Notes under the pieces: model-generated | The model's database searches: none | What the model saw: only the letters and a program-made list of their open reading frames with translations | Told to the model about the DNA's origin: nothing | Assembly: GCF_000265405.1 (NCBI RefSeq) | Contig: NC_018010.1 | Location: 2,625,501 to 2,689,500 of the forward strand | DNA length: 64,000 nt | Direction of reading: 5' to 3' | Origin: Belliella baltica DSM 15883 | GTDB lineage: Bacteria > Bacteroidota > Bacteroidia > Cytophagales > Cyclobacteriaceae | In this document: in pieces, positions 1-7,760 of the stretch | How the letters are laid out: each line of letters opens with the position of its first letter | Position numbering within the stretch: position 1 is the stretch's first letter | Program-made: the position numbers and the translations under genes

Positions 1-649
1 TTCTTTCATGAGGTAAAATGTAATTTAAAACAGAAAATATTCCCTTTTTCATTTCACCAGCATAAGCTGTTCCACCAATTAAAATTATTCTTTTGGTTAG
101 GTTGATGATAGCAAAGTTTTTCTGCCTAGTACCATCTACCTCTGGGTCTGCTTCAAATTCTGGAGCACAAATTATTGTAAAATTAGATTCAAAATGTTCC
201 AGCTCTTCAACACTAGGTCTTAAGAACATGTTGTAACAAAATAAATTTTGCCAAGCAAGGGTGTTGATGATTGTTAAATTCAGCCTGTAATTTTCGTCAG
301 CGCCCGCATAAGCCTCTCGGACATACAGCTTTTTATCTGCTAAGAAGTTTATCATTTTTTGATGTAGATATTCAAACTTCTCCTCATCAAAAGCAATGTT
401 CACATCTCCCCACCAAACACTTTCAGAAGTATTGTTATCTTTTACTATGTATCGATCCTTTGGAGAACGACCTGTAAATGTTCCCGTATCAGCCATCAAG
501 GCACCATTGTCTGTTAATACAGCCTCTTGATTAAGAAGAGCTTGCTCTACCAATTCTGCTGGGCTAAGGTTCCACATTACGCCCGAAGCATTTTGAATGC
601 CTAGTTCAGACAAGCTTTTTTTCGCTGACTTGAGCTCTAGATCTTGCAT
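1..649 (-). CDS. pckA: Phosphoenolpyruvate carboxykinase (ATP), N-terminal part
   Basis: ATP-dependent PEP carboxykinase converts oxaloacetate and ATP to PEP, CO2 and ADP, the first step of gluconeogenesis in the cytoplasm. The 216 residues visible read as its N-terminal half: MADTGTFTGRSPKDRYIVKD (the substrate-binding GRSPKD block), then SVWWGDVNIAF, YVREAYAGAD, a run ending in NMFLRP, and the nucleotide-domain entry RIILIGGTAYAGEMKKGIF. The ATG is at 647-649; no upstream in-frame start is better. The gene runs off the left edge, so its 3' half is not visible. Family recognition is strong; completeness cannot be judged. Confidence 0.93.
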   Translation of the reverse strand, partial: MQDLELKSAKKSLSELGIQNASGVMWNLSPAELVEQALLNQEAVLTDNGALMADTGTFTGRSPKDRYIVKDNNTSESVWWGDVNIAFDEEKFEYLHQKMINFLADKKLYVREAYAGADENYRLNLTIINTLAWQNLFCYNMFLRPSVEELEHFESNFTIICAPEFEADPEVDGTRQKNFAIINLTKRIILIGGTAYAGEMKKGIFSVLNYILPHER

Positions 650-1127
650 ATTTATTTTGTTTTATTTGGGTTATTTCGATGGGCAAAGATATGTAATTAT
701 GAAATCTGATTTTACTAAAAAATGCCTTTTTTTTCCTTTTCAATCGATTACGGAGACTTTAATGAGGGTTTTGGTTTTTGTTTGAGTCAGATGGTATTTT
801 TGTATGTTGAATGGTTAGCCTGAATAGAAGGTTTTTGAATGAATTATGATGTTCAATTTTTTAGGGATTAAAATCATCCTGAGAATGGTTTTAATCTACC
901 GCTTTCTTTCTCCAATTGAAATAATTTAAAAATCCTTTCTTTTTCTTTTAAGTAAAAGAGAGCAGGCCAACTTAAATAGCTATCGAAATTCAATCTCTAT
1001 CTCTATTTAATACTTTGTATATTTTTACTTTTCAAAGAAGATATCAAATAGGCTTTGGGTAAGAATTAAAAAAATCTCTTATCATTGTAGCTACTTATTA
1101 CTCAATTCTAAACAAAACGATATAAAA
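650..1127. other. Intergenic region between divergent pckA and POT transporter genes
   Basis: About 480 bases between two divergently transcribed genes, so it must hold both promoters. I see an AT-rich stretch with several T-runs but no perfect TAnnTTTG element and no convincing small gene; the open frame at 597-785 overlaps the pckA start and looks like a shadow. Confidence 0.4.
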
Positions 1128-2714
1128 TTGGAAAAGATCCCTAATGATGCAATGAAATCCCTTGGCGCAGATATTACCGAAGGGCCTACCATTTTCGGTC
1201 ATCCAAAAGGTTTGATGACGCTTTTCTTCACTGAGATGTGGGAAAGATTCAGCTATTATGGCATGCGTGCTCTCTTGATTTTATTTATGACCACACCGAT
1301 TTTAAGTGGTGGGTTGGGCTTTGATGATAAAACTAGCGGAGCTATTTATGGCTTATACACTATGGGTGTTTATTTGTTGGCTCTTCCGGGAGGATGGTTT
1401 GCAGATAGACTTTTTGGATTGAAAAAATCGGTTTGGTATGGTGGAATCATCATTACAATAGGTCATTTTACAATGGCATTACCAGGAATTGTCGCTTTGT
1501 TTTCCAAAAATCCCGTACAAGTAGCAGAACTTTCAAGTCTTGATATCAATGCATTTTTTCTAGGTCTTATTTTGATTGTTGTTGGTACAGGCCTTCTCAA
1601 GCCCAATATCAGTTCTATTGTTGGACAGCTTTATCCTCAGGGTAGTAGTAAGAGAGATGCTGGCTTTTCAATCTTTTATATGGGGATCAATCTTGGAGCT
1701 TTTATAGCTCCAATAGCCTGTTCCACTTTGGCTGTTTATGATTGGCATCTTGGATTTGGTTTAGCAGGTCTAGGAATGTTTATTGGTTTGATTCAATATA
1801 AATTAACAGGAAAATATCTCGAAGGAAAAGGGGAGGCAGTTTCCGCGACAACTCCACAAGAGATTCAATCGAGATCTAAATTGATCAAATATTCAGTAAT
1901 TCTTGTCTTACTTTCAATAGTATTTGTTGCCTTGATTTTTATGGGTATTATAAATATCAATGCCAATGAAATTGCAAATCTTGCATATAAGATTATCGGA
2001 GTGATTACTGTTTTATATTTTGGATATGTCTTTCTTTTTGGGGGGTTAAATAAAGATGAAAAGAAAAAAACAGCTGCCATTGTCGTGATTATGATTTTCT
2101 CGGCTTTATTTTGGTCGGGATTTGAGCAAGCAGGCTCAACATTAAACTTGTTCGCCGATAGGTTCACTGATAGAAGCTTTATGGGTTGGGAGATTCCTCC
2201 TGGCTATTTCCAATCTATCAATTCAATGTTTATTATCTTATTTGCACCATTTTTTGGTGCATTGTGGGTGTGGTTAGGAAGAAGGAATCTAGAGCCTAGT
2301 TCACCATTGAAATTTGCTTATGGACTATTGCTTTTAGGATTGGGTTTTTTAGTGATGTATTTTGCGGCGAAAATTGCAGCTTCAGGCGAATTAGCCGCTC
2401 CAACGTGGTTGATTTTCACTTATTTGTTACACACATTCGGTGAATTGAGTTTAAGCCCAGTAGGTTTAAGTTTAACCACAAAACTTGCTCCTGAAAAATA
2501 TCAAGGGCAAATGATGGGAATGTGGTTTATCTCAGTAGCATTGGGTAACCTTATAGCGGGATTGGTGTCTGGAGAAGTAAGTGGAGGAACAGATGAAGCC
2601 TTGCAAGCAATGCCAAGTCAATATATGTTGATCGTCGCAACTGTAGTGGGTGGCGGTGTTTTACTCTTATTTCTAAGTAAACCAATTAAAAAATTAATGG
2701 GAAATGTTCATTAA
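1128..2714 (+). CDS. POT/PTR2 family proton-dependent oligopeptide transporter
   Basis: Inner-membrane symporter importing di- and tripeptides with protons. The protein is almost entirely hydrophobic helices and carries the POT signature FFTEMWERFSYYGMRALL near residue 30, followed by LPGGWFADRLFG (cytoplasmic loop), GLLKPNISSIVGQLY, and the late-helix motif GELSLSPVGLSLTTKLAP. The length (528 aa) is usual for bacterial POT proteins. The longest frame starts at TTG 1128; an ATG at 1152 would give a 520-residue protein beginning MKSLGADITEG and is an equally good start. Alone in its transcription unit, it ends in a strong terminator directly after the stop. Confidence 0.93.
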   Translation: MEKIPNDAMKSLGADITEGPTIFGHPKGLMTLFFTEMWERFSYYGMRALLILFMTTPILSGGLGFDDKTSGAIYGLYTMGVYLLALPGGWFADRLFGLKKSVWYGGIIITIGHFTMALPGIVALFSKNPVQVAELSSLDINAFFLGLILIVVGTGLLKPNISSIVGQLYPQGSSKRDAGFSIFYMGINLGAFIAPIACSTLAVYDWHLGFGLAGLGMFIGLIQYKLTGKYLEGKGEAVSATTPQEIQSRSKLIKYSVILVLLSIVFVALIFMGIININANEIANLAYKIIGVITVLYFGYVFLFGGLNKDEKKKTAAIVVIMIFSALFWSGFEQAGSTLNLFADRFTDRSFMGWEIPPGYFQSINSMFIILFAPFFGALWVWLGRRNLEPSSPLKFAYGLLLLGLGFLVMYFAAKIAASGELAAPTWLIFTYLLHTFGELSLSPVGLSLTTKLAPEKYQGQMMGMWFISVALGNLIAGLVSGEVSGGTDEALQAMPSQYMLIVATVVGGGVLLLFLSKPIKKLMGNVH

Positions 2715-2716
2715 TC

Positions 2717-2745
2717 AAAAAAGGCTCCAATCGGAGCCTTTTTTG
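2717..2745 (+). terminator. Rho-independent terminator of the POT gene
   Basis: GGCTCC / GGAGCC stem with flanking A and T runs (AAAAAAGGCTCC - AATC - GGAGCCTTTTTT), 3 bases after the transporter stop. The A-run upstream makes it usable from both strands, fitting the leftward gene that ends at 2767. Confidence 0.9.
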
Positions 2746-2766
2746 ATTTCAAATTTTTCTTTTTAA

Positions 2767-2916
2767 TTAATGTTCGTCTTCTGACTTTTTCTTAAATAAA
2801 GTACTTCTCACATCCATAGCAGATAAGCCAGCACCTAATCCAATAAGGATACAAACAATAAGCAGGAATAATTGGGCTCCAGAAGCAATTGGTGAGTTGA
2901 ATATTTGTAATAGCAT
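2767..2916 (-). CDS. Small single-pass membrane protein, unknown function
   Basis: A 49-residue open frame on the minus strand, from ATG at 2914-2916 to TAA at 2767-2769. It reads as a short N-terminus with FNSPIASGAQ, a hydrophobic segment LFLLIVCILIGLGAGLSA (about residues 16-33) and a charged tail FKKKSEDEH. This is a clean design for a single transmembrane small protein, with an inner-face basic/acidic tail. It ends head-on against the POT gene and could share its bidirectional terminator. I do not recognise the family; the protein-like pattern rather than homology supports it. Confidence 0.6.
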   Translation of the reverse strand: MLLQIFNSPIASGAQLFLLIVCILIGLGAGLSAMDVRSTLFKKKSEDEH

Positions 2917-3035
2917 AGTATGTAAAGTTAAATTTTAAGCCTGAAATTCTACGCAAGATAGTACACAGAACTAATTCGGCAAAGCAGATATAAAAAAAAG
3001 CAGAACTCAATGTTGTCCTGCTCTTTCATTGACGA

Positions 3036-3245
3036 TTAATCTATCTCATCATCGAGTTCTTCAAAATCGTCATTGTCGTCAAAGTCATCATCCTCGTCTT
3101 CGTCAAAATCGATAAAACTGTCGTCGAGAAGTTCACTGTCTTCATCTAGGTCATAAACCTCATCCTGAAACTCGTCTGCAAACTCATCATCTTCGTCCTC
3201 GAAGTCATCAAATTCATCTTCAAAATCGTCATCTAAATCGCCCAT
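3036..3245 (-). CDS. Very acidic low-complexity small protein
   Basis: 69 residues, more than half Asp or Glu, with Phe, Tyr and Leu spaced between acidic clusters (for example DDDFEDEFDDFEDEDDEF). There is no cysteine and almost no basic residue. ATG at 3243-3245 sits 8 bases after an AACATTAAGC stretch typical of these weak Bacteroidota leaders. It lies alone between two leftward genes. Acidic proteins of this type occur in many Bacteroidota, but I cannot assign a role. A repeat-like GAA/GAT composition could produce an open frame by chance, hence moderate confidence. Confidence 0.55.
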   Translation of the reverse strand: MGDLDDDFEDEFDDFEDEDDEFADEFQDEVYDLDEDSELLDDSFIDFDEDEDDDFDDNDDFEELDDEID

Positions 3246-3315
3246 AGCTTAATGTTAATTATTGCTTCAATTAAGTAAATTATTAAACTAATACTAAATA
3301 CAGGAAATTTTTTAT

Positions 3316-3813
3316 TTAAGCCAATATGCTGGCATGAAATTTTTTACTTTTCTTTTTTATATCATTGATTTTCAAGTGAATATTTTGCTCTTCAATCCAT
3401 TTTTTCTCTAAAATCTTCACCCAAGTTTCCATATAGAAAATCACGTCTTCCTTTTTATTTTTTTTAAGGTTAATTCTCTTTTCAAAAGGAATTTCTTTTA
3501 AAACCTCAGGAGAACTTAACTTTTCTAAATGGCTCAAATCTGTTATTGTTAAACCAGCATTTACAAGTTGATCGATCACCAAATCCATAGGCAATCCACT
3601 CGTTGGACAATAGTCGTTCAATTATTCGTTCCAGTCACCATATCGCTGCATGGCATCTTGATGGATTTCTCCTTTGGAAAACTCAGTTATCTCTTGAGCC
3701 AAGTTTCCACAATTGCAGGCACCCATATGACCCCATTGATAAGGTGCCCCATTTTTTAATTTATCTATCGTTCTTCTAAATGCGCTGATTAGCTCTACAC
3801 TTGGTCTTGCCAT
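3316..3813 (-). pseudogene. Conserved Cys-motif protein interrupted by an in-frame TAA
   Basis: Two abutting open frames in the same frame. The first (3622-3813) starts MARPSVELISAFRRTID and contains GHMGACNCGNLAQ, ending GDWNE. After TAA at 3622-3624 the frame continues without a gap as LNDYCPTSGLPMDLVIDQL, then a Lys-rich tail. The joined product is about 165 residues with a CNCG motif and a downstream YCPTSG, plausibly one metal-binding site split between the halves. I recall single-chain proteins of this shape in Bacteroidota; GDWNE-Y-LNDYCP would need only TAT or TAC in place of TAA. The second half could restart at TTG 3621, but it would lack the CNCG motif. Function unknown. Confidence 0.65.
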
Positions 3814-3903
3814 AATCGTATTCTTTGATTTACTTCTAATATCATTATAACTCTATAATGAAGATCAAGTTTTAGAATATTCATGAAAATTGAAAAATAA
3901 AGG

Positions 3904-3933
3904 GCAAAAAAATAACGGGCTGTTTACCCGTTA
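3904..3933 (-). terminator. Rho-independent terminator overlapping the response-regulator stop codon
   Basis: TAACGGG and CCCGTTA form a 7-bp stem around a CTGTTTA loop at 3913-3933, followed on the minus strand by a run of seven T. The stop codon is part of the stem. Confidence 0.8.
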
Positions 3934-4287
3934 GTTGAAAATCGTTTTGATATATTTCTTGATCAATGGCTTGGAAAGATAGCTTTTGACAAGTGAATAA
4001 TTATTTGCTTTGTTAATATCTCTTTCATCAACAGAACTGCTTAAGATATAAACTTCTGGACTATAATCATTCGGCTCAAATTCTTCTAAAAAATCCCATC
4101 CCGTCATTTCAGGCATGTTTAAATCCAAAAATAAATAGTTTGGATGAATGCTTGCCATATCTTTCAGTGCATCAGAAGCATTCTGAAACTTAAAAATTCT
4201 GCAAGGAACCTTAATATTTTTGGAAATAAGCTTTTCTGTTACGAAAGTACTTATTGGATCGTCGTCTATGAGAACTATTTTGAGCAT
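3931..4287 (-). CDS. Single-domain response regulator (CheY-like receiver)
   Basis: A stand-alone receiver domain of 118 residues, likely phosphorylated by a histidine kinase or phosphorelay partner in the cytoplasm. The acidic pocket is IDDDP (Asp8-10), the phospho-acceptor is Asp55 in YLFLDLNMPEMTGW, the switch residues are the SSS run at 83-85, and Lys106 in SKPL is the conserved lysine. There is no output domain, so it acts by protein contact or as a relay; such single receivers are very common in Bacteroidota. No kinase gene adjoins it. Monocistronic, with its own terminator. Confidence 0.93.
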   Translation of the reverse strand: MLKIVLIDDDPISTFVTEKLISKNIKVPCRIFKFQNASDALKDMASIHPNYLFLDLNMPEMTGWDFLEEFEPNDYSPEVYILSSSVDERDINKANNYSLVKSYLSKPLIKKYIKTIFN

Positions 4288-4555
4288 TGAAGTGCAGAAA
4301 TGTTGTTTTGAAATGCATTAAATTCAATACAAAAATAATGGATAACTTTTAATAAACAATAGCCAAAAGATAATTATTTAAAATATCAAATGTTTTTTGG
4401 ATTGATTTTCTCTTTTTTTCTTGAAATCTCCAGAAAAAGTAAAAAAATGTTTACTAAGTTTCTAGAACTGCTCAGAATTTGGCTAAAATATCTGAATACT
4501 ATAGAGTGAAATATTCAGAAGCTACTTAGGGCTTGCTGATAAGTGAAATCTAGAT

Positions 4556-5119
4556 TCAATTTGATTCCATATGAGATTTATAAGCTTGAATCACCTTATC
4601 AGCTGATTTGACCAATTTTTTACTTTTAGTTTTTTTGCTGCTAGCTTCACTTACTGCTGTTATAGTCATTAGCATTTTGTCTTGTTTTGGATCAATAAAA
4701 TCTACGATAAGCTGTAACAATTCATAACTTTTGGTATTTACCATATTTTGTCGACCCATAAATCTAGGATCATACATCCAAGGATCCCAAACTCGCATCC
4801 CCCACATTGGAAATTGATTGTTGTAAACTTCTCTTTGTCTTGGATCTTCGTTGGAAGTATATCTGATTACTAAATCAGGAGATTCCGAATTGTAAGTTAG
4901 GCCCAGTGCTTTCATCTTCACTTCTAACTCATTAGTGACTCTAGCATCAATCAATTCATCACTAAAACTCTTAGACCCTACCTCTTTGTTGACAATGACA
5001 AAAGAAGTATATTCTTTATAAGGACGGATCTCCGTACGTTCTTTAAAAAGCTCTATAGAACTGCACGAAGAAATCAATAAAGCGACTATCAAAAGGACTA
5101 GAGTGGGTGATCTATGCAT
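4556..5119 (-). CDS. DUF4136-type lipoprotein
   Basis: 187-residue envelope lipoprotein. The signal peptide ends LLISSCSS, placing the lipidated cysteine near residue 19. The body follows the DUF4136 pattern: an N-terminal TSFVIVN strand, the segment ELEVKMKALGLTYNSESPDLVIRY in which a short-lived 'age and partner' helix leads to a strand, a WGMRVWDPWMYDPRF aromatic patch, and a terminal helix KSADKVIQAYKS. DUF4136 proteins are periplasmic or outer-membrane anchored; their role is not established. Monocistronic, separated from neighbours by about 270 and 470 bases. Confidence 0.8.
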   Translation of the reverse strand: MHRSPTLVLLIVALLISSCSSIELFKERTEIRPYKEYTSFVIVNKEVGSKSFSDELIDARVTNELEVKMKALGLTYNSESPDLVIRYTSNEDPRQREVYNNQFPMWGMRVWDPWMYDPRFMGRQNMVNTKSYELLQLIVDFIDPKQDKMLMTITAVSEASSKKTKSKKLVKSADKVIQAYKSHMESN

Positions 5120-5585
5120 AATTTGAAAGAGTTAAGTGATCTTAATACATCGGTAATAACGGTAAGTTATACGATTAGGTGCTATTTTAAATATTTTTTT
5201 TGAATTCGGAGAGATCGATTAATTTAATTTTTTGATATCTACTTTCACATCAGTGCCCAAAGTAAGTGAGGTATTTCAATCCAAATGATATACTGACAAC
5301 TAACCTACAAAGAATACTTAAATGTCGTGTTTTAATCCCCTAAGACAATGACGTAAATAATGATTATCCCCATATCAATTCTGAAAATTAAGCATCTTGG
5401 ATTTATTGTGAATAGTCATCATTTCTATTTAGGTATGTATATAGCAGGATACTAAGTATTGCAATCATTGCAGATAATCATATCTGGAAATATAAATGTA
5501 TATGTGATCTTCAATTCACTGAAAGTTTTATTCTTTACAATAAATCATCATTTTTGTTCTAGTTTAAATTAAAATTATATCTATT
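5120..5585. other. Intergenic region between divergent envelope genes
   Basis: Some 466 AT-rich bases between a leftward lipoprotein and the rightward DUF3078 gene. It must contain two promoters, but I find no perfect TAnnTTTG box, no hairpin and no gene-like frame. Confidence 0.35.
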
Positions 5586-6485
5586 ATGAAAAATTTATTT
5601 ACGCTTTGCTTTTTATTCGTTGCCTTACAGCAATCATTTTCTCAAGATGCTGACTCTTTGAACCAAGTTGTTTTAAAAGATACTACTTACTGGAATTCCG
5701 AATTTAGTGTAGGGTTGAATTTCAATCAAGCAGCTTTCAGTGGAAACTGGAAAGCAGGCGGGGTAAATTCTATTGCCTTTGGATCAATTGCTGCGGGTAA
5801 GGCGAACTATGCTAAAGGTAAGTTAAGTTGGGACAATCAAATTGAATTAATTTATGGCATTGTAAAGAATGAAGGTCAGCAAGTAAGAAAATCAAACGAT
5901 AGAATTTTCTTTGATTCCAAAGTTGGTTATAAAGCAGGAGGGAATTGGTCGTATTTTGGATCAATAAATTTCTTGACGCAGTTTACTGATGGTTTTGAAT
6001 TCGGTCCAGATGATCAGCGCACCTTGATTTCGGGGTTTTTCTCACCAGCTTTTTTGACTTCTGGTATTGGTATGGAGTACAAGCCTAACAAGGACTTTGC
6101 ATTGCGTATAGCGCCTTTTTCACCTAGGTTTACTTTCGTGACTGACCCTACAATCATCCAGAATGTACCTAGTAACTATGGTGTGCCTGAGGGTCAAACC
6201 GTACGAACAGAATGGTTAGCCTTGCAGCTTTTTGCTACTTACAATAAAGATATCACAGATAATCTTTCCATCAGATCTAGATATCAGATGTTTGCTAATT
6301 ATGAAACATTGGCATTTAGAACCATTGACCATAGATTGGATGTGACCTTGATTGCAAAAATTACCCAATTTGTTGATGTGACTTTCACTAGTATCAATGT
6401 CTATGATCTTGACATGGATCCAGGAATTCAATACTCTCAGGCACTTGCACTAGGTATTTTGTATAAGGTGAATAACAAAAAGTAG
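5586..6485 (+). CDS. DUF3078 outer-membrane beta-barrel protein
   Basis: 299 residues with an N-terminal signal peptide (MKNLFTLCFLFVALQQSFSQ, cleavage after residue 19 or 20). The mature part alternates polar and aromatic residues as in a beta-barrel. It opens with the DUF3078 hallmark WNSEFSVGLNFNQAAFSGNWKAGG, followed by NSIAFGSIAAGKANY, KLSWDNQIELIYG, YFGSINFLTQFTDGF and ALRIAPFSPRFTFV. The last strand ends in LGILYKV. DUF3078 proteins are restricted to Bacteroidota and have no settled function. Monocistronic, with a terminator 107 bases downstream. Confidence 0.87.
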   Translation: MKNLFTLCFLFVALQQSFSQDADSLNQVVLKDTTYWNSEFSVGLNFNQAAFSGNWKAGGVNSIAFGSIAAGKANYAKGKLSWDNQIELIYGIVKNEGQQVRKSNDRIFFDSKVGYKAGGNWSYFGSINFLTQFTDGFEFGPDDQRTLISGFFSPAFLTSGIGMEYKPNKDFALRIAPFSPRFTFVTDPTIIQNVPSNYGVPEGQTVRTEWLALQLFATYNKDITDNLSIRSRYQMFANYETLAFRTIDHRLDVTLIAKITQFVDVTFTSINVYDLDMDPGIQYSQALALGILYKVNNKK

Positions 6486-6591
6486 GTATTTGTACACCTT
6501 TTTTGTAAATAATTTTGAATATTATTTTTATATAGTATTTTTGTTTCAATTGTGGTAGTTAAATAATAGTTGGTTTAGTTTTCATATAAAG

Positions 6592-6617
6592 AGCAGGAGA
6601 ATTTCTCCTGCTTTTTT
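6592..6617 (+). terminator. Rho-independent terminator
   Basis: AGCAGGAGA / TCTCCTGCT stem (6592-6600 and 6604-6612) with a 3-base loop and six T after it. It closes the DUF3078 unit and faces the convergent universal-stress gene. Confidence 0.88.
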
Positions 6618-6650
6618 ACTTTTAACAAAACCTATTTTAATCATTATTTT

Positions 6651-7488
6651 TTAAAAAGTATTTTTTCTCAAACTGATCACAGGAATATCTATCATAGCGA
6701 TCAAATTTTCCGTGACACTTGGTGAGAAATATTGGAGTAAATCTGATTTGCCAAATGTAATTACGGCTACGGCATCGGCTTGGGTCTTTTTGGCGAATTG
6801 TATAATTCCTCGTTCTTCTCGGAAAGCATCTACAATATTAATTTCATGATTGTAAGCTGCAAATTCATCTAAAAATGACTGTCCAATTTTTAAGATGTCG
6901 TTTGTCTCTACAAAATGATCTGGCGTATTGACGTATAGTACCTTCAATTCTGCCTTTAGCAATTCAGTAAAGTTTTCAATTTGTGCAAAGGATTTACCTG
7001 TCTCTTCTCTGAAATTAGTAGCGATTACCAAAGTATCTATACTGCTATGCTCAAACCCTTCTTTAATGACAATGACAGGTACATTGGTTCTTCTAAGCAT
7101 GGAGTAGGTATTAGAGCCAAGCATGTGCTCTTTGAAGCCATAGGTTCCGTGAGAACCCATCACTACCATATCAACTTTTTCTGATTCTACATACTTATTG
7201 ATTCTTTCAGCTCCATTGGAGTAGACAAGTAGTTTGTTGGCCGATATACCCATTGCTTGAGCTCTTTCCACAAGGTCTTTAAGATTTGCCTTGACAGCGT
7301 TGATTTCACTTTTTTTATCTAGAAATAAGTTTTCTTGTTCAGGTGTGAGTTTGGCCCAAACAATGGGAGTGATAATGATGTGCATGAATAGAATTTCTGC
7401 ATCTATTTTTTTTTGCAAGGGCAAGACCATATTTTTCAGCTGCTTTGGCACAGCTTGAGAAGTCAGTTGGAATTAGAATCTTTTTCAT
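6651..7488 (-). pseudogene. Tandem-domain universal stress protein, frameshifted at an A9 run
   Basis: The natural start is ATG at 7486-7488: MKKILIPTDFSSCAKAAEKYGLALAKK is a standard UspA beginning. At 7406-7414 the minus strand has nine A; with eight, the frame continues as IDAEILFMHII into the long frame ending at 6651 (VVMGSHGTYGF, the ATP-loop like GSxG; VPVIVIK; then a second Usp half from TLVIATNFRE to DIPVISLRKN). As written, the upstream frame ends about 20 codons later. The intact product would be about 279 residues, usual for two-domain Usp proteins. Either a true slippage mutation or a homopolymer miscount. Usp proteins bind ATP or sense stress; no partner gene is adjacent. Confidence 0.85.
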
Positions 7489-7518
7489 ATGCTTGAAGGT
7501 TTTATAATGGTTAATGCT

Positions 7519-7526
7519 CAAAGATA
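7519..7526 (-). promoter_or_regulatory. Bacteroidota -7 box of the universal-stress gene
   Basis: TATCTTTG on the minus strand is a perfect TAnnTTTG match, 31 bases upstream of the ATG at 7488. The -33 region has no clear TTTG. Confidence 0.5.
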
Positions 7527-7602
7527 AATGACATTAAATTGTTTATCAGTGAGATAGGTTAGCTCAAAATATGATAAAAGTCAGTTAGGGACGGCTGGGA
7601 AT

Positions 7603-7646
7603 GGAAAAAAAATAATCCCACTAGTATCAGATACTAGTGGGATTAT
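7603..7646 (-). terminator. Strong terminator after tRNA-Arg
   Basis: A perfect 16-bp stem, 7612-7627 with 7631-7646 (arm ATAATCCCACTAGTAT), and a 3-base loop, followed on the minus strand by eight T. It begins 1 base beyond the tRNA 3' end. Confidence 0.92.
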
Positions 7647-7647
7647 G

Positions 7648-7721
7648 TACACCCGGAAGGATTCGAACCCTCAACCCTCGGAGCCGAAATCCGATATTCT
7701 ATCCAGTTGAACTACGGGTGC
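7648..7721 (-). tRNA. tRNA-Arg, anticodon TCG
   Basis: 74 bases folding as a full cloverleaf: acceptor GCACCCG / CGGGTGT (G1-U72 wobble), D-stem GTTC / GAAT, anticodon stem TCGGA / TCCGA with loop TTTCGGC (anticodon TCG, reading CGN arginine codons), five-base variable loop, T-arm GAGGG / CCTTC with TTCGAAT loop, discriminator A. CCA is not encoded. It lies 39 bases downstream of sucC on the same strand and may be co-transcribed with it. Confidence 0.97.
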
Positions 7722-7725
7722 ATAA

Positions 7726-7748
7726 AGGGCTGATAAAGTATCAGCCCT
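7726..7748 (-). terminator. Hairpin between sucC and tRNA-Arg
   Basis: AGGGCTGAT / ATCAGCCCT, a perfect 9-bp stem with an AAAGT loop. On the minus strand only TTT follows, so termination may be partial; it could instead guide processing between sucC mRNA and the tRNA. Confidence 0.6.
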
Positions 7749-7760
7749 GTTTTAAATATA

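Noticed and set aside
7726..7748. Riboswitch or attenuator between sucC and tRNA
   Set aside because: A single simple hairpin with no alternative pairing; ordinary terminator or processing signal is enough.
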